A DNA stretch of 64,000 bases from Tardiphaga alba (GTDB lineage Bacteria > Pseudomonadota > Alphaproteobacteria > Rhizobiales > Xanthobacteraceae), in NCBI RefSeq assembly GCF_018279705.1, contig NZ_CP036498.1, forward strand, positions 310,001 through 374,000, read 5' to 3'. Shown one piece after another: positions 1 through 10,400 of this stretch. Position numbers and translations under genes: made by a program. The notes under the pieces are model-generated. The model had not been told where the DNA came from and searched no databases. It worked only from the letters and a program-made list of their open reading frames with translations. Within the stretch, counting starts at the first letter, position 1. Every line of letters begins with the position of its first letter.

Positions 1-279
1 CTGTACCAGCGGGATGTGGAGAACATCGTGAATGCGATCCTCGACGAAATCGTCGCAGCGCTCGCGCGCGGTGATCGTGTCGAGCTGCGCGGTTTTGGCG
101 CTTTCTCCGTGAAGCATCGTCCTGCACGTGCGGGACGCAATCCGCGCACCGGCGAGCATGTCCCGGTCGATCAGAAGAGCGTTCCGTTCTTCAAGACCGG
201 CAAGGAAATGCGCGAGCGGCTGAACCGCGATCCGTCTGCGCCGGAGCCGGCTCAGGCCTCGGAAGCCAGCGCGTCGTAA
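1..279 (+). CDS. ihfB: Integration host factor subunit beta (5' end cut off by the window)
   Basis: This is the beta subunit of the IHF heterodimer, a DNA-bending nucleoid protein used in recombination, replication and promoter architecture. The reading frame is open from base 1 ([10 protein letters not shown]...), so the first 16 or so residues lie outside the window; the internal ATG at 16 is not the true start. The visible part contains the beta-arm signature [20 protein letters not shown], whose proline intercalates into DNA, then the conserved [14 protein letters not shown] helix. The tail is short and Ala/Glu/Pro-rich. Next come lapA and trpF in the same direction, an order I know from related rhizobia. 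Confidence 0.95.
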   Translation: MYQRDVENIVNAILDEIVAALARGDRVELRGFGAFSVKHRPARAGRNPRTGEHVPVDQKSVPFFKTGKEMRERLNRDPSAPEPAQASEASAS

Positions 280-386
280 GCCAGCGAATTGTAAGCGGGT
301 TCCGCGATCTTCGGATGAGTTGCCGCGATGACTGGGGCGGTCCCGTTACTGCTTCGCCTCGGTTCTGCTTCACTGTTACGTGAGAG

Positions 387-785
387 ATGTCGATGCGCAA
401 ATTCCTCACGGCTCTGGTCGTCATTCCCCTTGCCATTCTCCTGGTCGTCTTTGCCGTCGCCAATCGTCACCTGGTGACGGTCTCGTTCGATCCTTTCAAC
501 AGCAGCGATCCCTCGATCGGTGCGACGCTGCCGCTCTTCGTCGTCCTGATCGTGGTCGCCATTCTCGGCGTGTTCGCGGGTGGCATCGCCACCTGGATCC
601 GGCAGCGCCACTGGCGCCGCGCCGCCCGCCAGCATGAGGCCGATGCGCGCCGCGCGAAGTCCGAACTGGCCGATCTGCGGGCCGAAGTCGCCACCACGCG
701 CAATGCGGCCCAGAGGGCGCCCCTGGCCCTGTCTGGACCCGGTTATGCCGCGGGCGAGCGAGACAAGGCCGGCGCGACGTTGTAG
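387..785 (+). CDS. LapA-domain (DUF1049) inner-membrane protein
   Basis: A 132-residue protein with two hydrophobic segments (about residues 7-25 and 47-69) separated by a short polar loop, followed by a basic, heptad-like cytoplasmic helix (about 73-105). This is the layout of the lipopolysaccharide assembly protein A family; in E. coli LapA helps control LPS synthesis through LpxC turnover. The loop motif VANRHLVTVSFDPF fits the family. It lies between ihfB and trpF in the same direction. The second ATG, two codons downstream, is an alternative start. The family assignment is firm, but its exact role here is inferred. Confidence 0.85.
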   Translation: MSMRKFLTALVVIPLAILLVVFAVANRHLVTVSFDPFNSSDPSIGATLPLFVVLIVVAILGVFAGGIATWIRQRHWRRAARQHEADARRAKSELADLRAEVATTRNAAQRAPLALSGPGYAAGERDKAGATL

Positions 786-863
786 AACCCGCCCGGTTGC
801 GCGCCATTGCCGGCGCCGGCCTGACCGTTTCATCTTTTCCCGTTCGCAGCGGCTTTTGAGAGC

Positions 864-1517
864 ATGCCCCTGACCGTCAAAATTTGCGGCCTGTCCACGC
901 CGGAGACGCTCGATGCGGCTCTGGTCGCTGGCGCCGATATGGTCGGCTTCGTGTTCTTCCCGCCGTCGCCCCGTCACGTCTCGCTCGATGTCGCCGAGAA
1001 GCTCGGCCGTCAGGTCAAGAAGGCCGTGAAGGTCGCGCTCTCGGTGGATGCCGACGATGCGCTGCTCGCCAACAGCATCGAGGCGCTGCGTCCGCAGATC
1101 CTGCAGCTGCATGGCAAGGAAAGTGTCGCGCGCATTCGGGACATCAAGCAGAAATTCGGCCTGCCGGTGATGAAGGCCATCGCCGTCGAGACCGCAGCCG
1201 ATCTCGCAGCGCTCCCCGGCTATGCCGCTGTCTGCGATCGCATTCTGTTCGACGCGAAGGCCCCGAAGGATGCGACGCGACCGGGTGGCCTCGGTGCAGT
1301 CTTTGACTGGCACTTGCTCGAAGGGCTCGATCTCAAATTGCCCTTCATGGTGTCGGGTGGTTTGAACGAAGAGAATGTCGCTGAAGCCGTGCGGATCACG
1401 CGCGCCGGCGGTGTCGATATTTCGTCCGGCGTGGAAAGCGCGCCGGGCATCAAGGATCCCGACATGATCCGCAATTTCATCCGCGCCGCGCGCGCAACGG
1501 AAGAGCTGGCGACCTGA
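864..1517 (+). CDS. trpF: Phosphoribosylanthranilate isomerase
   Basis: Converts N-(5'-phosphoribosyl)anthranilate to the ribulose form, the third step of tryptophan synthesis. The 217-residue single-domain beta/alpha barrel is of normal length. The N-terminal [16 protein letters not shown] holds the catalytic Cys, and [16 protein letters not shown] and the C-terminal phosphate-binding [16 protein letters not shown] are classic. Its stop codon TGA (1515-1517) shares base A1517 with the trpB ATG, so the two genes are probably translationally coupled. It is monofunctional, not fused to trpC as in enteric bacteria. Confidence 0.96.
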   Translation: MPLTVKICGLSTPETLDAALVAGADMVGFVFFPPSPRHVSLDVAEKLGRQVKKAVKVALSVDADDALLANSIEALRPQILQLHGKESVARIRDIKQKFGLPVMKAIAVETAADLAALPGYAAVCDRILFDAKAPKDATRPGGLGAVFDWHLLEGLDLKLPFMVSGGLNEENVAEAVRITRAGGVDISSGVESAPGIKDPDMIRNFIRAARATEELAT

Positions 1518-2734
1518 TGACAACTGCCATCCCAAACTCCTATCGGACCGGCCCCGACGAGACCGGCCATTTCGGCATCTTCGGCGGTCGCTTCGTCGCC
1601 GAAACCCTGATGCCGCTAATCCTCGATCTGCAGAAGGCCTATGAAGATGCGAAGGCCGATCCTGCCTTCCGCAAGGAGATGGACGGTTATCTCAAGGCCT
1701 ATGTCGGCCGCCCGTCGCCGCTGTATCTGGCGGAGCGCCTCACCGAGCATCTTGGTGGCGCAAAAATCTATCTGAAGCGCGAAGAGCTCAACCACACCGG
1801 TTCGCACAAGGTCAACAATGTGCTCGGCCAGATCATGGTCGCGCGCCGCATGGGCAAGAAGCGCATCATCGCCGAAACCGGCGCCGGCCAGCATGGCGTG
1901 GCGACGGCGACGCTCTGCGCGCGCTTCGGCCTGGAATGCATCGTCTATATGGGCGCGGTGGACGTCGAACGGCAGCAACCCAATGTGATCCGCATGGAAA
2001 TGCTCGGCGCCAAGGTGGTGCCGGTGCAGGTCGGTGCGCGCACGCTGAAGGACGCCATGAACGAGGCGATGCGCGATTGGGTGACCAATGTGCACAACAC
2101 GTTCTATTGCATCGGCACCGTCGCCGGCCCGCATCCCTATCCGATGATGGTGCGCGACTTCCAGTCGATCATCGGCGACGAGACCAAGGTTCAGATGCAG
2201 GAGATCGAAGGCCGCCTGCCGGATTCGCTGATCGCCTGCATCGGCGGCGGCTCCAATGCGATGGGCCTGTTTCATCCGTTCCTTGATGACACGTCCGTCG
2301 ATATCTACGGTGTCGAAGCCGCCGGCCACGGCCTCACCGGCCTGCATGCCGCGTCGATCGCGGGCGGTCGTCCCGGCGTGCTGCATGGCAACCGCACCTA
2401 TCTCTTGATGGATGAAGACGGCCAGATCCAGGAAGGCCATTCGATCTCGGCTGGTCTCGATTATCCCGGCATCGGCCCGGAGCATTCCTGGCTGCATTCC
2501 ATCGGTCGTGTGAAATATCTCTCCGCGACGGACGAGGAAGCATTGGCGGCATTCCAGCTGCTGTCGAAACTCGAAGGCATCATCCCGGCACTCGAGCCGG
2601 CGCATGCCTTGGCCAAGGTCAGTGAACTCGCGCCAAAACTGCCGAAGGATCACCTGATGGTCGTCAACCTCTCCGGCCGCGGCGACAAGGACGTCCCGCA
2701 GGTGGGTGATATTTTGAAGGGCCGCCAGTCGTGA
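1517..2734 (+). CDS. trpB: Tryptophan synthase beta chain
   Basis: The PLP-dependent beta subunit condenses indole with L-serine to give tryptophan in the alpha2beta2 complex. The 405-residue length is typical. The PLP lysine is Lys98 in [14 protein letters not shown]. The phosphate-binding glycine loop is [12 protein letters not shown], and the COMM-region motif [12 protein letters not shown] is present. The stop overlaps the GTG start of trpA by four bases (GTGA), giving a coupled trpF-trpB-trpA operon. The other trp genes are not in the window, so this is a split trp pathway, as is usual for alphaproteobacteria. Confidence 0.98.
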   Translation: MTTAIPNSYRTGPDETGHFGIFGGRFVAETLMPLILDLQKAYEDAKADPAFRKEMDGYLKAYVGRPSPLYLAERLTEHLGGAKIYLKREELNHTGSHKVNNVLGQIMVARRMGKKRIIAETGAGQHGVATATLCARFGLECIVYMGAVDVERQQPNVIRMEMLGAKVVPVQVGARTLKDAMNEAMRDWVTNVHNTFYCIGTVAGPHPYPMMVRDFQSIIGDETKVQMQEIEGRLPDSLIACIGGGSNAMGLFHPFLDDTSVDIYGVEAAGHGLTGLHAASIAGGRPGVLHGNRTYLLMDEDGQIQEGHSISAGLDYPGIGPEHSWLHSIGRVKYLSATDEEALAAFQLLSKLEGIIPALEPAHALAKVSELAPKLPKDHLMVVNLSGRGDKDVPQVGDILKGRQS

Positions 2735-3567
2735 CCACCCGCATCGATACCCGTTTCGCCGAACTCAAAGCCGAAGGCCGTTCGGCTTTTGTGACTTTCG
2801 TCATGGCCGGCGATCCCGATCTCGCGACCGCGCTGGAGATCGTCAAGGCGCTGCCGAAGGCTGGTGCCGATATCATCGAGCTCGGCATGCCCTTCACCGA
2901 TCCGATGGCCGATGGCCCATCGATCCAGGCGGCGGGCTTGCGCGCGCTGCAGGCCGGCATGACGCTGCGCAAGACGCTGCAGCTGGTGCGCGACTTCCGC
3001 AAGACCGACGACAAGACGCCCATCGTGCTGATGGGCTACTACAATCCGATCTATATCTACGGCGTCGACAAGTTCCTGCCCGATGCCAAGGAAGCCGGCG
3101 TCGATGGTCTGATCATCGTCGATTTGCCGCCGGAAGAAGACAACGAGCTCTGCATCCCCGCGATGAAGGCCGGTCTCAACTTCATCCGCCTCGCGACGCC
3201 GACCACGGACGACAAGCGCTTGCCGGCCGTGCTCGCGAACACCTCGGGCTTTGTCTATTACGTCTCCGTCACCGGCATCACTGGCGCGGCCGCTGCCGAT
3301 GCATCCGTGGTCGGCACTGCGGTGGCGCGCATCAAGCGCCATACCAAGCTGCCGGTCTGCGTCGGCTTCGGTATTCGCACCCCGGAAGCCGCGAAGGCGA
3401 TCGCCAGCCATGCCAATGGCGCAGTGGTCGGTACGGCGCTGATCGACGCCCTCAAGGGCTCGCTGGACGCGGACGGCAAGGCGACGGCAAAGACGGTGTC
3501 TGCCGTCGCAGACCTCACTGCAGCGCTGGCCGCAGGCGTCCGCGGCGCAAAACAGGCCGCAGAATAA
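2731..3567 (+). CDS. trpA: Tryptophan synthase alpha chain
   Basis: Cleaves indole-3-glycerol phosphate to indole and glyceraldehyde-3-phosphate; indole is then channelled to TrpB. At 278 residues it is a TIM barrel of usual size. The catalytic Glu and Asp sit in [19 protein letters not shown], and the phosphate-binding C-terminal part has [14 protein letters not shown] and [12 protein letters not shown]. It starts with GTG inside the trpB stop overlap. The 105 bp to accD holds a small CCCC/GGGG hairpin without a T-run, so no clear terminator separates trp from accD-folC. Confidence 0.97.
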   Translation: MTTRIDTRFAELKAEGRSAFVTFVMAGDPDLATALEIVKALPKAGADIIELGMPFTDPMADGPSIQAAGLRALQAGMTLRKTLQLVRDFRKTDDKTPIVLMGYYNPIYIYGVDKFLPDAKEAGVDGLIIVDLPPEEDNELCIPAMKAGLNFIRLATPTTDDKRLPAVLANTSGFVYYVSVTGITGAAAADASVVGTAVARIKRHTKLPVCVGFGIRTPEAAKAIASHANGAVVGTALIDALKGSLDADGKATAKTVSAVADLTAALAAGVRGAKQAAE

Positions 3568-3672
3568 GCTGAATTTCCCCGTATTGGGGACGAACCGCGG
3601 TTGCCGGGCATGGCCCGGGCCGCCATATGAATACCAAATGCGACGCTCGATCCACGCGACGCGGAGACTGAT

Positions 3673-4596
3673 ATGAACTGGCTCACCAATGTCGTCCGTC
3701 CGAAAATCCGCAACATTCTGCGGCGCGAGACGCCGGAGAATCTCTGGATCAAATGTCCGGATACCGGCCAGCTCGTGTTCTACAAGGACGTCGAGAGCAA
3801 CCAGTTCGTCATTCCCGGCTCGAACTATCACATGCGCATGGGCGCCACCGCGCGCCTGAAGTCGGTGTTCGACAACGAGACCTGGTACGACGTGGCGCTG
3901 CCCGACGTGGTCGCCGATCCGCTCAAGTTTCGCGACGAGCGCAAATATGTCGATCGCATCAAGGATGCCCGCACCAAGACCGGCATGGTCGATTCCGTGA
4001 AGGTCGGTTACGGCAAGATGGAAGGCATGGGCACCGTGGTGGCCGTGCAGGACTTCGATTTTATGGGTGGCTCGCTCGGCATGGCTGCCGGCGAAGCGCT
4101 GGTCCGCGGCCTCGAACTCGCGGTCGAAAAGAAATCGCCCTTTATCGTCTTCGCGGCCTCCGGCGGCGCGCGTATGCAGGAAGGCATTCTGTCGCTGATG
4201 CAGCTGCCGCGCACCACCGTGGGCGTGCAGATGCTGCGCGAAGCCAAGCTGCCTTACATCGTCGTGCTCACCAATCCGACCACCGGTGGCGTCACCGCGT
4301 CCTATGCGATGCTCGGTGACATCCAGATCGCCGAGCCCGGCGCGCTGATCGGTTTTGCCGGCGCCCGCGTCATCGAACAGACCATCCGTGAGAAGCTGCC
4401 CGAAGGTTTCCAGCGCGCCGAATATCTGCGCGATCACGGCATGGTGGACATGGTCGTGCATCGCCATGATCTGAAGCCGACCCTGGCGCGCCTCTGCCGC
4501 CTGCTGATGAAGGCACCGGCTCAGGAAGCAGCTCCGCGCGTGCTGCCCGAGCAGATCGCCGTGGCGCCCGACGCGGTGCCGGCCCCGCAAGCGTGA
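3673..4596 (+). CDS. accD: Acetyl-CoA carboxylase carboxyltransferase subunit beta, zinc ribbon degenerate
   Basis: The beta half of the carboxyltransferase that moves CO2 from carboxybiotin to acetyl-CoA, forming malonyl-CoA for fatty acid synthesis. The carboxyltransferase core (about residues 55-290) is complete, including [29 protein letters not shown] and [16 protein letters not shown]. The N-terminal four-Cys zinc ribbon of the E. coli enzyme is largely lost: only Cys28 remains (WIKCPDTG), and the other three positions read Thr31, Ile47 and Ser50. I recall the same loss in related rhizobia, so it is probably a lineage trait. The stop overlaps the GTG start of folC by four bases. Confidence 0.97.
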   Translation: MNWLTNVVRPKIRNILRRETPENLWIKCPDTGQLVFYKDVESNQFVIPGSNYHMRMGATARLKSVFDNETWYDVALPDVVADPLKFRDERKYVDRIKDARTKTGMVDSVKVGYGKMEGMGTVVAVQDFDFMGGSLGMAAGEALVRGLELAVEKKSPFIVFAASGGARMQEGILSLMQLPRTTVGVQMLREAKLPYIVVLTNPTTGGVTASYAMLGDIQIAEPGALIGFAGARVIEQTIREKLPEGFQRAEYLRDHGMVDMVVHRHDLKPTLARLCRLLMKAPAQEAAPRVLPEQIAVAPDAVPAPQA

Positions 4597-5921
4597 GCCA
4601 GACCGCGCCGACATCGTCGCCGCTTGGCGAGATTTTGGCGCGACTGTCGTCGTTGCATCCGAACACGATCGACCTGTCGCTGGAGCGGATGCAGCGCCTG
4701 ATGGCGCAGCTCGGCAATCCCGAGCGCCGATTGCCGCCGGTGATCCATGTCGCCGGCACCAATGGCAAGGGCTCGACCATCGCGTATCTGCGCGCGATCC
4801 TTGAGGCCGCCGGCCTGGGCGTTCACGTCTATACCTCGCCGCATCTCGTCCGCATGAATGAGAGCATCCGTCTCGGCGGCATGCTGGTGAGCGATGACGA
4901 CCTCCGCGATGCCTTCGCCTATGTGGAAGCCGTCAATGCCGGCGCGCCGATCACGCTGTTCGAGGCGGAGACGGCGGTGGCGTTCCACATCTTCGCCAGC
5001 CATCCTGCCGATGTGCTGTTGCTCGAAGTCGGCCTCGGCGGCCGGCTCGATGCCACCAATGTGATCGAGGCGCCGATCGCCTCCGTCATCACGCCCATCG
5101 CTATCGATCACACGGATTTTCTGGGCGACACCATCGCGAAGATCGCAGCGGAAAAAGCCGGCATCATCAAGCGCCGCGCGCCAGTGATCATCGCCGAACA
5201 AATCCCCGACGTGGCCGCCGTTCTCGAAGGCGAAGCGCGCAGGCAACATGCACCAACCCACAGCGCCGGACAGGAATGGCACATCAGCGTCGAGCGTGGC
5301 CGTCTCGTCTACCAGGACGATCGCGGGTTGATGGATCTCGCCGCGCCGCGTCTGTTCGGGCATCATCAGTTCGGCAATGCCGGTCTTGCCATCGCGACAT
5401 TGCGTGCACTCCCGCAATTCAAGTTCGATCCCGCGGTCTATGAGCACGGCGTTGCCAGCGCCGAGTGGCCCGCGCGCATGCAGCGGCTCACCTCCGGCAA
5501 ACTGCTATCACTCGCACCCGATGAGTCCGAGCTCTGGCTCGATGGGGGCCACAATGCCGAAGGCGGGCGCGTCATTGCCGAAGCGCTCGGTGATCTCGAA
5601 GAGCGCGTGCCGCGACCCCTCGTGGTGATCGTCGGCATGATGGGCAACAAGGATGCGACTGGCTTTCTCGCCAATTTCGCGGGTCTCACGCGCCACATCA
5701 TCGCAGTGCCGATTCCTGATCGCGCGGGTGTCATGCCGGTTGAAAAACTCGTCGATGCCGGCCGCGCGCTCGGCATGCGTGTGGAGACGGCGGAGAGCGC
5801 CAGCGCCGCGCTGCAGTCGCTGCGGCGGCTGGCCTATGAAGTGCCGCCACGCGTGCTGATATCAGGCTCGCTCTATCTCGCCGGCCATGTGCTTGCGGAG
5901 AACGGCACGCTGCCGGTGTAG
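4593..5921 (+). CDS. folC: Bifunctional dihydrofolate synthase / folylpolyglutamate synthase
   Basis: Adds glutamate to dihydropteroate, then to folates, in an ATP-dependent Mur-ligase-type reaction. At 442 residues it has normal length. The ATP P-loop is [14 protein letters not shown]. The omega-loop and metal region includes [15 protein letters not shown], and the family motif [14 protein letters not shown] is present. The C-terminal domain contains [12 protein letters not shown]. The GTG start lies inside the accD stop (GTGA). The accD-folC pair is a common operon. A palindromic repeat begins 6 bases after the stop, so transcription probably ends or is processed there. Confidence 0.97.
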   Translation: MSQTAPTSSPLGEILARLSSLHPNTIDLSLERMQRLMAQLGNPERRLPPVIHVAGTNGKGSTIAYLRAILEAAGLGVHVYTSPHLVRMNESIRLGGMLVSDDDLRDAFAYVEAVNAGAPITLFEAETAVAFHIFASHPADVLLLEVGLGGRLDATNVIEAPIASVITPIAIDHTDFLGDTIAKIAAEKAGIIKRRAPVIIAEQIPDVAAVLEGEARRQHAPTHSAGQEWHISVERGRLVYQDDRGLMDLAAPRLFGHHQFGNAGLAIATLRALPQFKFDPAVYEHGVASAEWPARMQRLTSGKLLSLAPDESELWLDGGHNAEGGRVIAEALGDLEERVPRPLVVIVGMMGNKDATGFLANFAGLTRHIIAVPIPDRAGVMPVEKLVDAGRALGMRVETAESASAALQSLRRLAYEVPPRVLISGSLYLAGHVLAENGTLPV

Positions 5922-5926
5922 CTCCC

Positions 5927-6015
5927 GTAGCCCGGATGGAGCGAAGCGCAATCCGGAGACCGGCGCTTCAACATGCTGCCGGTCCCTGCGTTGCGCTGCG
6001 CTCCATGCAGGCTAC
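5927..6015. repeat. Palindromic repeat, family A (GTAGCCCGGATGGAGCG)
   Basis: The element begins GTAGCCCGGATGGAGCGAAG and ends with the imperfect reverse complement (GCGCTCCATGCAGGCTAC). Transcribed, it would fold into one long hairpin. The same element occurs at 20277-20367 and, in a diverged form, at 57350-57472. It sits just after folC and before the phosphoesterase gene. No protein is encoded. Confidence 0.85.
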
Positions 6016-6080
6016 GATTTCTCGCTCCACGGCACGCTCCATGCATGTAGTGTTCCCAACTATCTTTGGGAGAAGGCAAA

Positions 6081-6821
6081 ATGCGTTTCGCTGTTCTTGC
6101 CGATGTTCATGGCAACTATCTCGCCCTCGAAGCCGTGCTTGCTGACATCAAAAGGCAGGGCGTCACCGAAATCGTCAATCTCGGCGACATGGTCTCCGGC
6201 CCGATGGACGCCCATCGCACGGTCGAGCTCATGATGGGCATGAATGCCGTCTGCGTGCGCGGCAATCACGATCGTTATGTCACCGACTGGACGTTGGACG
6301 AGATGTATCCGTCGGATCGTCTCGCGCACAGTCAACTCACACCGGCGCAGATGGACTGGCTGCGCGCATTGCCCCACAGCGCGATCTATCGCGATGAGGT
6401 CTATTGCGTGCACGCCACGCCGGATGACGACAACACCTACTGGATGGAAGCCGTAACACCAGAGGGCGTGGTGCATATGGCTGCGATCGAGGACATCGAG
6501 GCGAAAGCGGCGGGCATCCCGCAATCGCTGATCCTCTGCGCGCACACGCATATCGCGCGCTCGATTCGCCTTCGCGATGGTCGCATGATCGTCAATCCCG
6601 GCAGCGTCGGCGGCCCCGGCTACCGCGATGTCGTGCCATATCCGCATGCGCTCGAAGTCGGCACGCCCGATGCGTGCTATGCGATCGTTGAAAAGCGGGA
6701 CGGGCGCTGGGACGTGACGTTTCGGCAGGTGCCGTATGATCACGAGAAGATGGCCGCGCTGGCGCGCAAGAATGAGCGCGCGGAATGGGCGAATGCGCTG
6801 GCGACGGGGTGGATCAGGTAG
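6081..6821 (+). CDS. Calcineurin-like metallophosphoesterase (YfcE/MJ0936-type)
   Basis: A 246-residue protein with the metal-binding motifs of the calcineurin-like phosphoesterases in order: FAVLADVHGNYLAL (D-x-H), VNLGDMVSGP (GD), CVRGNHDRYV (GNHD), CAHTHIARS (H-x-H) and VNPGSVGGPGYRD. It probably hydrolyses phosphodiesters or phosphomonoesters in the cytoplasm with two bound metals; the substrate cannot be read from the sequence. I chose the ATG at 6081 because GGGAGA lies 7 bases upstream. The upstream in-frame TTG at 6066 is less likely. It is a single gene between two repeat elements. Confidence 0.88.
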   Translation: MRFAVLADVHGNYLALEAVLADIKRQGVTEIVNLGDMVSGPMDAHRTVELMMGMNAVCVRGNHDRYVTDWTLDEMYPSDRLAHSQLTPAQMDWLRALPHSAIYRDEVYCVHATPDDDNTYWMEAVTPEGVVHMAAIEDIEAKAAGIPQSLILCAHTHIARSIRLRDGRMIVNPGSVGGPGYRDVVPYPHALEVGTPDACYAIVEKRDGRWDVTFRQVPYDHEKMAALARKNERAEWANALATGWIR

Positions 6822-6830
6822 TCCATACCC

Positions 6831-6926
6831 GTCTGTCGTTGCCCGGCTTGACCGGGCAACCCAGTACACATCGCTGTGACTGAGTTTACTGGGTCACCCG
6901 GTCAAGCCGGGTGACGACAAGCGGGG
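6831..6926. repeat. Long inverted repeat (TTGCCCGG..TTGACCGGGCAA)
   Basis: Two short hairpins face each other: TTGCCCGGCTTGACCGGGCAA with CCCAGTA, then TACTGGG with TCACCCGGTCAAGCCGGGTGA. The two halves are themselves roughly reverse complements, so the RNA can form one long hairpin or two small ones. It lies in the convergent gap between the phosphoesterase gene and trxA and is related in style to the family at 58665-58789. Confidence 0.8.
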
Positions 6927-6943
6927 TTAAAACCGCAAATAAA

Positions 6944-6973
6944 AACGGCCGGCGAGTCACCTCACCGGCCGTT
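6944..6973 (-). terminator. Rho-independent terminator of trxA
   Basis: The stem AACGGCCGG / CCGGCCGTT surrounds a short loop. On the minus strand it is followed by TTTTT (AAAAA at 6941-6945 on the plus strand), 24 bases beyond the trxA stop. This is a standard intrinsic terminator ending the leftward addB-addA-trxA transcript. Confidence 0.85.
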
Positions 6974-6997
6974 CTTCAAACTCATATCACCCGTGGC

Positions 6998-7318
6998 TTA
7001 CACCGCCGACGAAATCCACTGCTGCAGCTTCGCCTTCGGGGCGGCGCCGACCTGGCGGGAGGCCATTTCGCCGCCCTTGAAGATCATCAGCGTCGGGATC
7101 GACATCACGCCATATTTCGAAGCGGTCTTAGGATTCTCGTCGACATTCAGCTTCACGATGGTGACCTTCTCGCCCATGGCGGCGGAGATCTCGTCGAGGG
7201 CCGGCGCAATCATGCGGCAGGGGCCGCACCATTCGGCCCAGAAATCGACGACCACCGGGCCCGTCGCGCCGAGCACTGCGGTTTCGAAATCGGCGTCTGA
7301 AACCTTGCCAACACCCAT
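6998..7318 (-). CDS. trxA: Thioredoxin 1
   Basis: A 106-residue cytoplasmic disulfide reductant with the active site [10 protein letters not shown] (Cys31 and Cys34). The cis-proline loop is [11 protein letters not shown], and the buried Asp is in [10 protein letters not shown] chose the ATG at 7318 because GAGGA lies 8 bases upstream and the product then matches the usual thioredoxin N-terminus; the frame stays open 8 codons further to a GAC-preceded ATG without support. It lies 101 bases downstream of addA, on the same strand, and ends in a strong terminator. The addB-addA-trxA order is common in alphaproteobacteria. Confidence 0.97.
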   Translation of the reverse strand: MGVGKVSDADFETAVLGATGPVVVDFWAEWCGPCRMIAPALDEISAAMGEKVTIVKLNVDENPKTASKYGVMSIPTLMIFKGGEMASRQVGAAPKAKLQQWISSAV

Positions 7319-7419
7319 GGTCTTATTCCTCGTTCTGTCCAATGAAAGGCGCGGATTGGAATCGCGCGCCGGAATGATGCATCCAACCTATGAACGCCCC
7401 TTGCCGGGTCAAGGCATGC

Positions 7420-10400
7420 TCACGCAGCGATGATGGCGGCCAGCTCCGCGTCCAGCGCGGCGCTGGAAATCTCCATCATCTCAATGGTTTCCGTCCAGAG
7501 CAGCGCCGCGCGCACCGGCCTGTCCGGATAAAGCTTGGCCAGCACCCCGCGATACAGCGCGAGCTGCCGGATATAGGCCTTTGGCGCCGCCACCAGCTTG
7601 CGCGGCGGGTTGTGGTTGGTCTTGTAATCGACGATCCGCACCTCCGTCGGTGTCACCACCAGCCGGTCGATCTGGCCGGACACGAGGAAGGTCGAGCCGT
7701 CCAGCCGGCTCAGCCGCCCGGCCACCGCCACTTCCGCCCGGCTGCCCGGCGCGAACAGCGCGGCGAGGCCGGGTTCTGCCAGCAGCGTCAGCACCTGTTT
7801 CGCCAGCGTGCCCCGCTCGATGTCGGTCCAGCCGTCCTTCTGCTCCGCCTTGCGGTTGAGGAAACCCATCGCCGTATCGCGGCGCTTGTCGGCGGCAACG
7901 TCCGGCAGCGATTGCAGCAGCCGATGCACGAGCGTGCCGCGCTGCATGGCCATCTTGCGCTGCCGCTCGGCTTCGCCAGGCAGAGCGGTGAAGCGGTCAT
8001 CATCCTCGGCGTCCGAAGGCCGCAGCAGGCTCTCGCGCCGGGGTTGGTCGCCGATCGTGCCGTGCAGCCAGGCGGGCAGTTCAACCGGCGCAGCCGTCGC
8101 CACGGTCGCCGCAGCGCTCAGCGCCGGCACAGGCTCGCCCGGCTTGGTGTAGCGCTTCACCGTGCCATCCGGCGGCGGCACCTGCTGCATGTGCAGGCCG
8201 GAATTCTCCAGCCCTTTCTGGATCAGGTCATACCAGGAGTGCTCGCGCACAGCGTTGCGGTTGCCGGGCATGCAGCCGCCGACGATCAGCCGGTCCGCCG
8301 CGCGTGTCATCGCCACATAGAGCAGCCGCCGATACTCGTCCTCGGTGTCCTGGATCATGGCCGCGCGCGCCAGCGCCACGGCTTCCGGATCGTCGCTCTT
8401 CTTGCCGGCCCACACCACCACGCCGGATGGACCCGGCGCGGCATTGCCCTGCGGCACATGGATCAGGTTCATCCGCTGCGAATCCGATGGCGATGACGTG
8501 GTGTCGATCATGAACACCACGGGCGCCTCGAGGCCCTTGGCGCCATGTACCGTCATCACCCGCACCTCGTCGCGGGTGATCTCCATGTCGCGCTTCACTT
8601 CGGTGTCCGCTGCGCGCAGCCAGGCGACAAAGCCCTGCAACGAGGCCGGCGCCTTGCGTTCATAGCCGAGCGCGAGTTCGAGGAACTCGTCGAGCGCATC
8701 ATTGGCCTCGAAGCCGAGGCGCTTCAGGATGCGCGCCCGCCCGCCATCACCGCCGAGCAGCCACGCATAGAAGGCGAATGGCGTCTCGCTGGCAAAACGC
8801 CGTTCACAGGCGATCAGCCGCGTCAGCGCATTGTTCAGCTTCGCATCGCTTGCGGCCTTCACGCCGAGCGCGTCGCGCAGCGATCCCGTTCGCTCCCATG
8901 CGATGGTGTAGAGATCGTCGTCATCAAGCCCGAACAGCGGGCTCTTCAGCACCGTGGCGAGCGCCAGATCGTCTTGCGGCAGCAGCAGTGCGTCCGCGAG
9001 ATTCATCAGATCAATGATGGCGATATGTTCGGTGAGCTTCAGCCGGTCGGCGCCGGCCACGGGCACGCCGGCATGTTTCAGCGCCTGGATGATGGCATCG
9101 AACGCCGCGCCACGCCGCCGCACCAGGATCAGCATGTCGCCGTAAGACAGCCGTCGCCTTTTGCCGAGCGGTCCGGTCTCCGTCTTGGCTGCGATCAGCT
9201 CCTTGATCTCGGCCTGCACGCGCCGCGCCAGCTTCACTTCCGGGCTGGTCTCGGAGCGCTTGTCGAACGGCGCATCCCAGCCTTCGATGCTGGGGCGCTC
9301 GTCCGGCTGTTCCAGCTCCCACAGGTCGATCAGGCTCGGGCCGGCATCGTCCAGCGATTCATGCTGTGGATAGGCGCTCTCATTGTGGATGCTGCGATAG
9401 ATCGCCTCATCGCGAAACACATGATCGACCGATTGCAGGATCGCGGCACCGGTGCGAAACGAATAAGTGAAGGCGACCGGATCGAATTGCAGCCCGGCCT
9501 TAGTGAAACGCGACTGCAATGCGCGCCGCCGCTCGTCGAATTCGCGCGGCGCCGCGCCCTGGAACGAGAAGATCGATTGCTTCTCGTCGCCCACCGCGAA
9601 AATGGTGCGCTTGACGCCGTCGCGCGCGCCTTCGCCGGAGGTGAATTCCGCGATCAGATGCGTGAGGATGTCCCATTGCCGCGGGCTCGTATCCTGCGCC
9701 TCGTCGATCAGCACGTGATCGACGCCGCGGTCGAGCTTGTAATGCACCCAGCCGGCCGCGCCGGATTCCAGCAGCGTCAGCGTGCGGTCGATCAGGTCGT
9801 CGTAATCCAGCAGTCCGCGCTCGATCTTCTCGCGGCGATAGTTTTCGGCCACCTGGCTTGCGATCACCAACAGCGATTCCGTGCGCTCGCGCATGGCAAC
9901 ACCGCGGCGGCGATCCAGCAGGGTGATGATGCGATCGCCCTCACGCTGAAGCGTGGCGATGACGCCGGGATAGTTGTCGACGATCTTCTTGGTCGCGAGC
10001 GATTTGCGGAGGGACTGTTCCTTGGTCAGGAACAGTTCAAGATATTTCTCGACCTGCTCGGTGCCGGAGAGAACCAGCGCATCGCGCAGCCGCGTGGCCT
10101 GATCGCCATCGGTCTTGCTGCCGGTGCCGAGAATCTCGGCGACCGCGATCCATTCCTTGCGTGGCAAATGCGGACCATCGACGATCTCCAGCTCGATCGC
10201 CTCGCGCGTGTCGGTCGATGACACACCCAGCGTCGCGCAAAGCTGCGCCATCGCCACCTCGGTGGAGCCGGCACGTGCGATCCAGGCCAGGAACTGATCG
10301 CGGCTGAGGCTCGCCTCGCGCACCACGTCGCGGAAGGTGACGTCCGCCGCAGATGTCATCGCAATAGTCAGCGCGCGGCCTTCGGCGCTGTTTGGCGCCG

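Noticed and set aside
3568..3672. CCCC/GGGG hairpin after trpA as a terminator
   Set aside because: The stem is only about four base pairs and no T-run follows.
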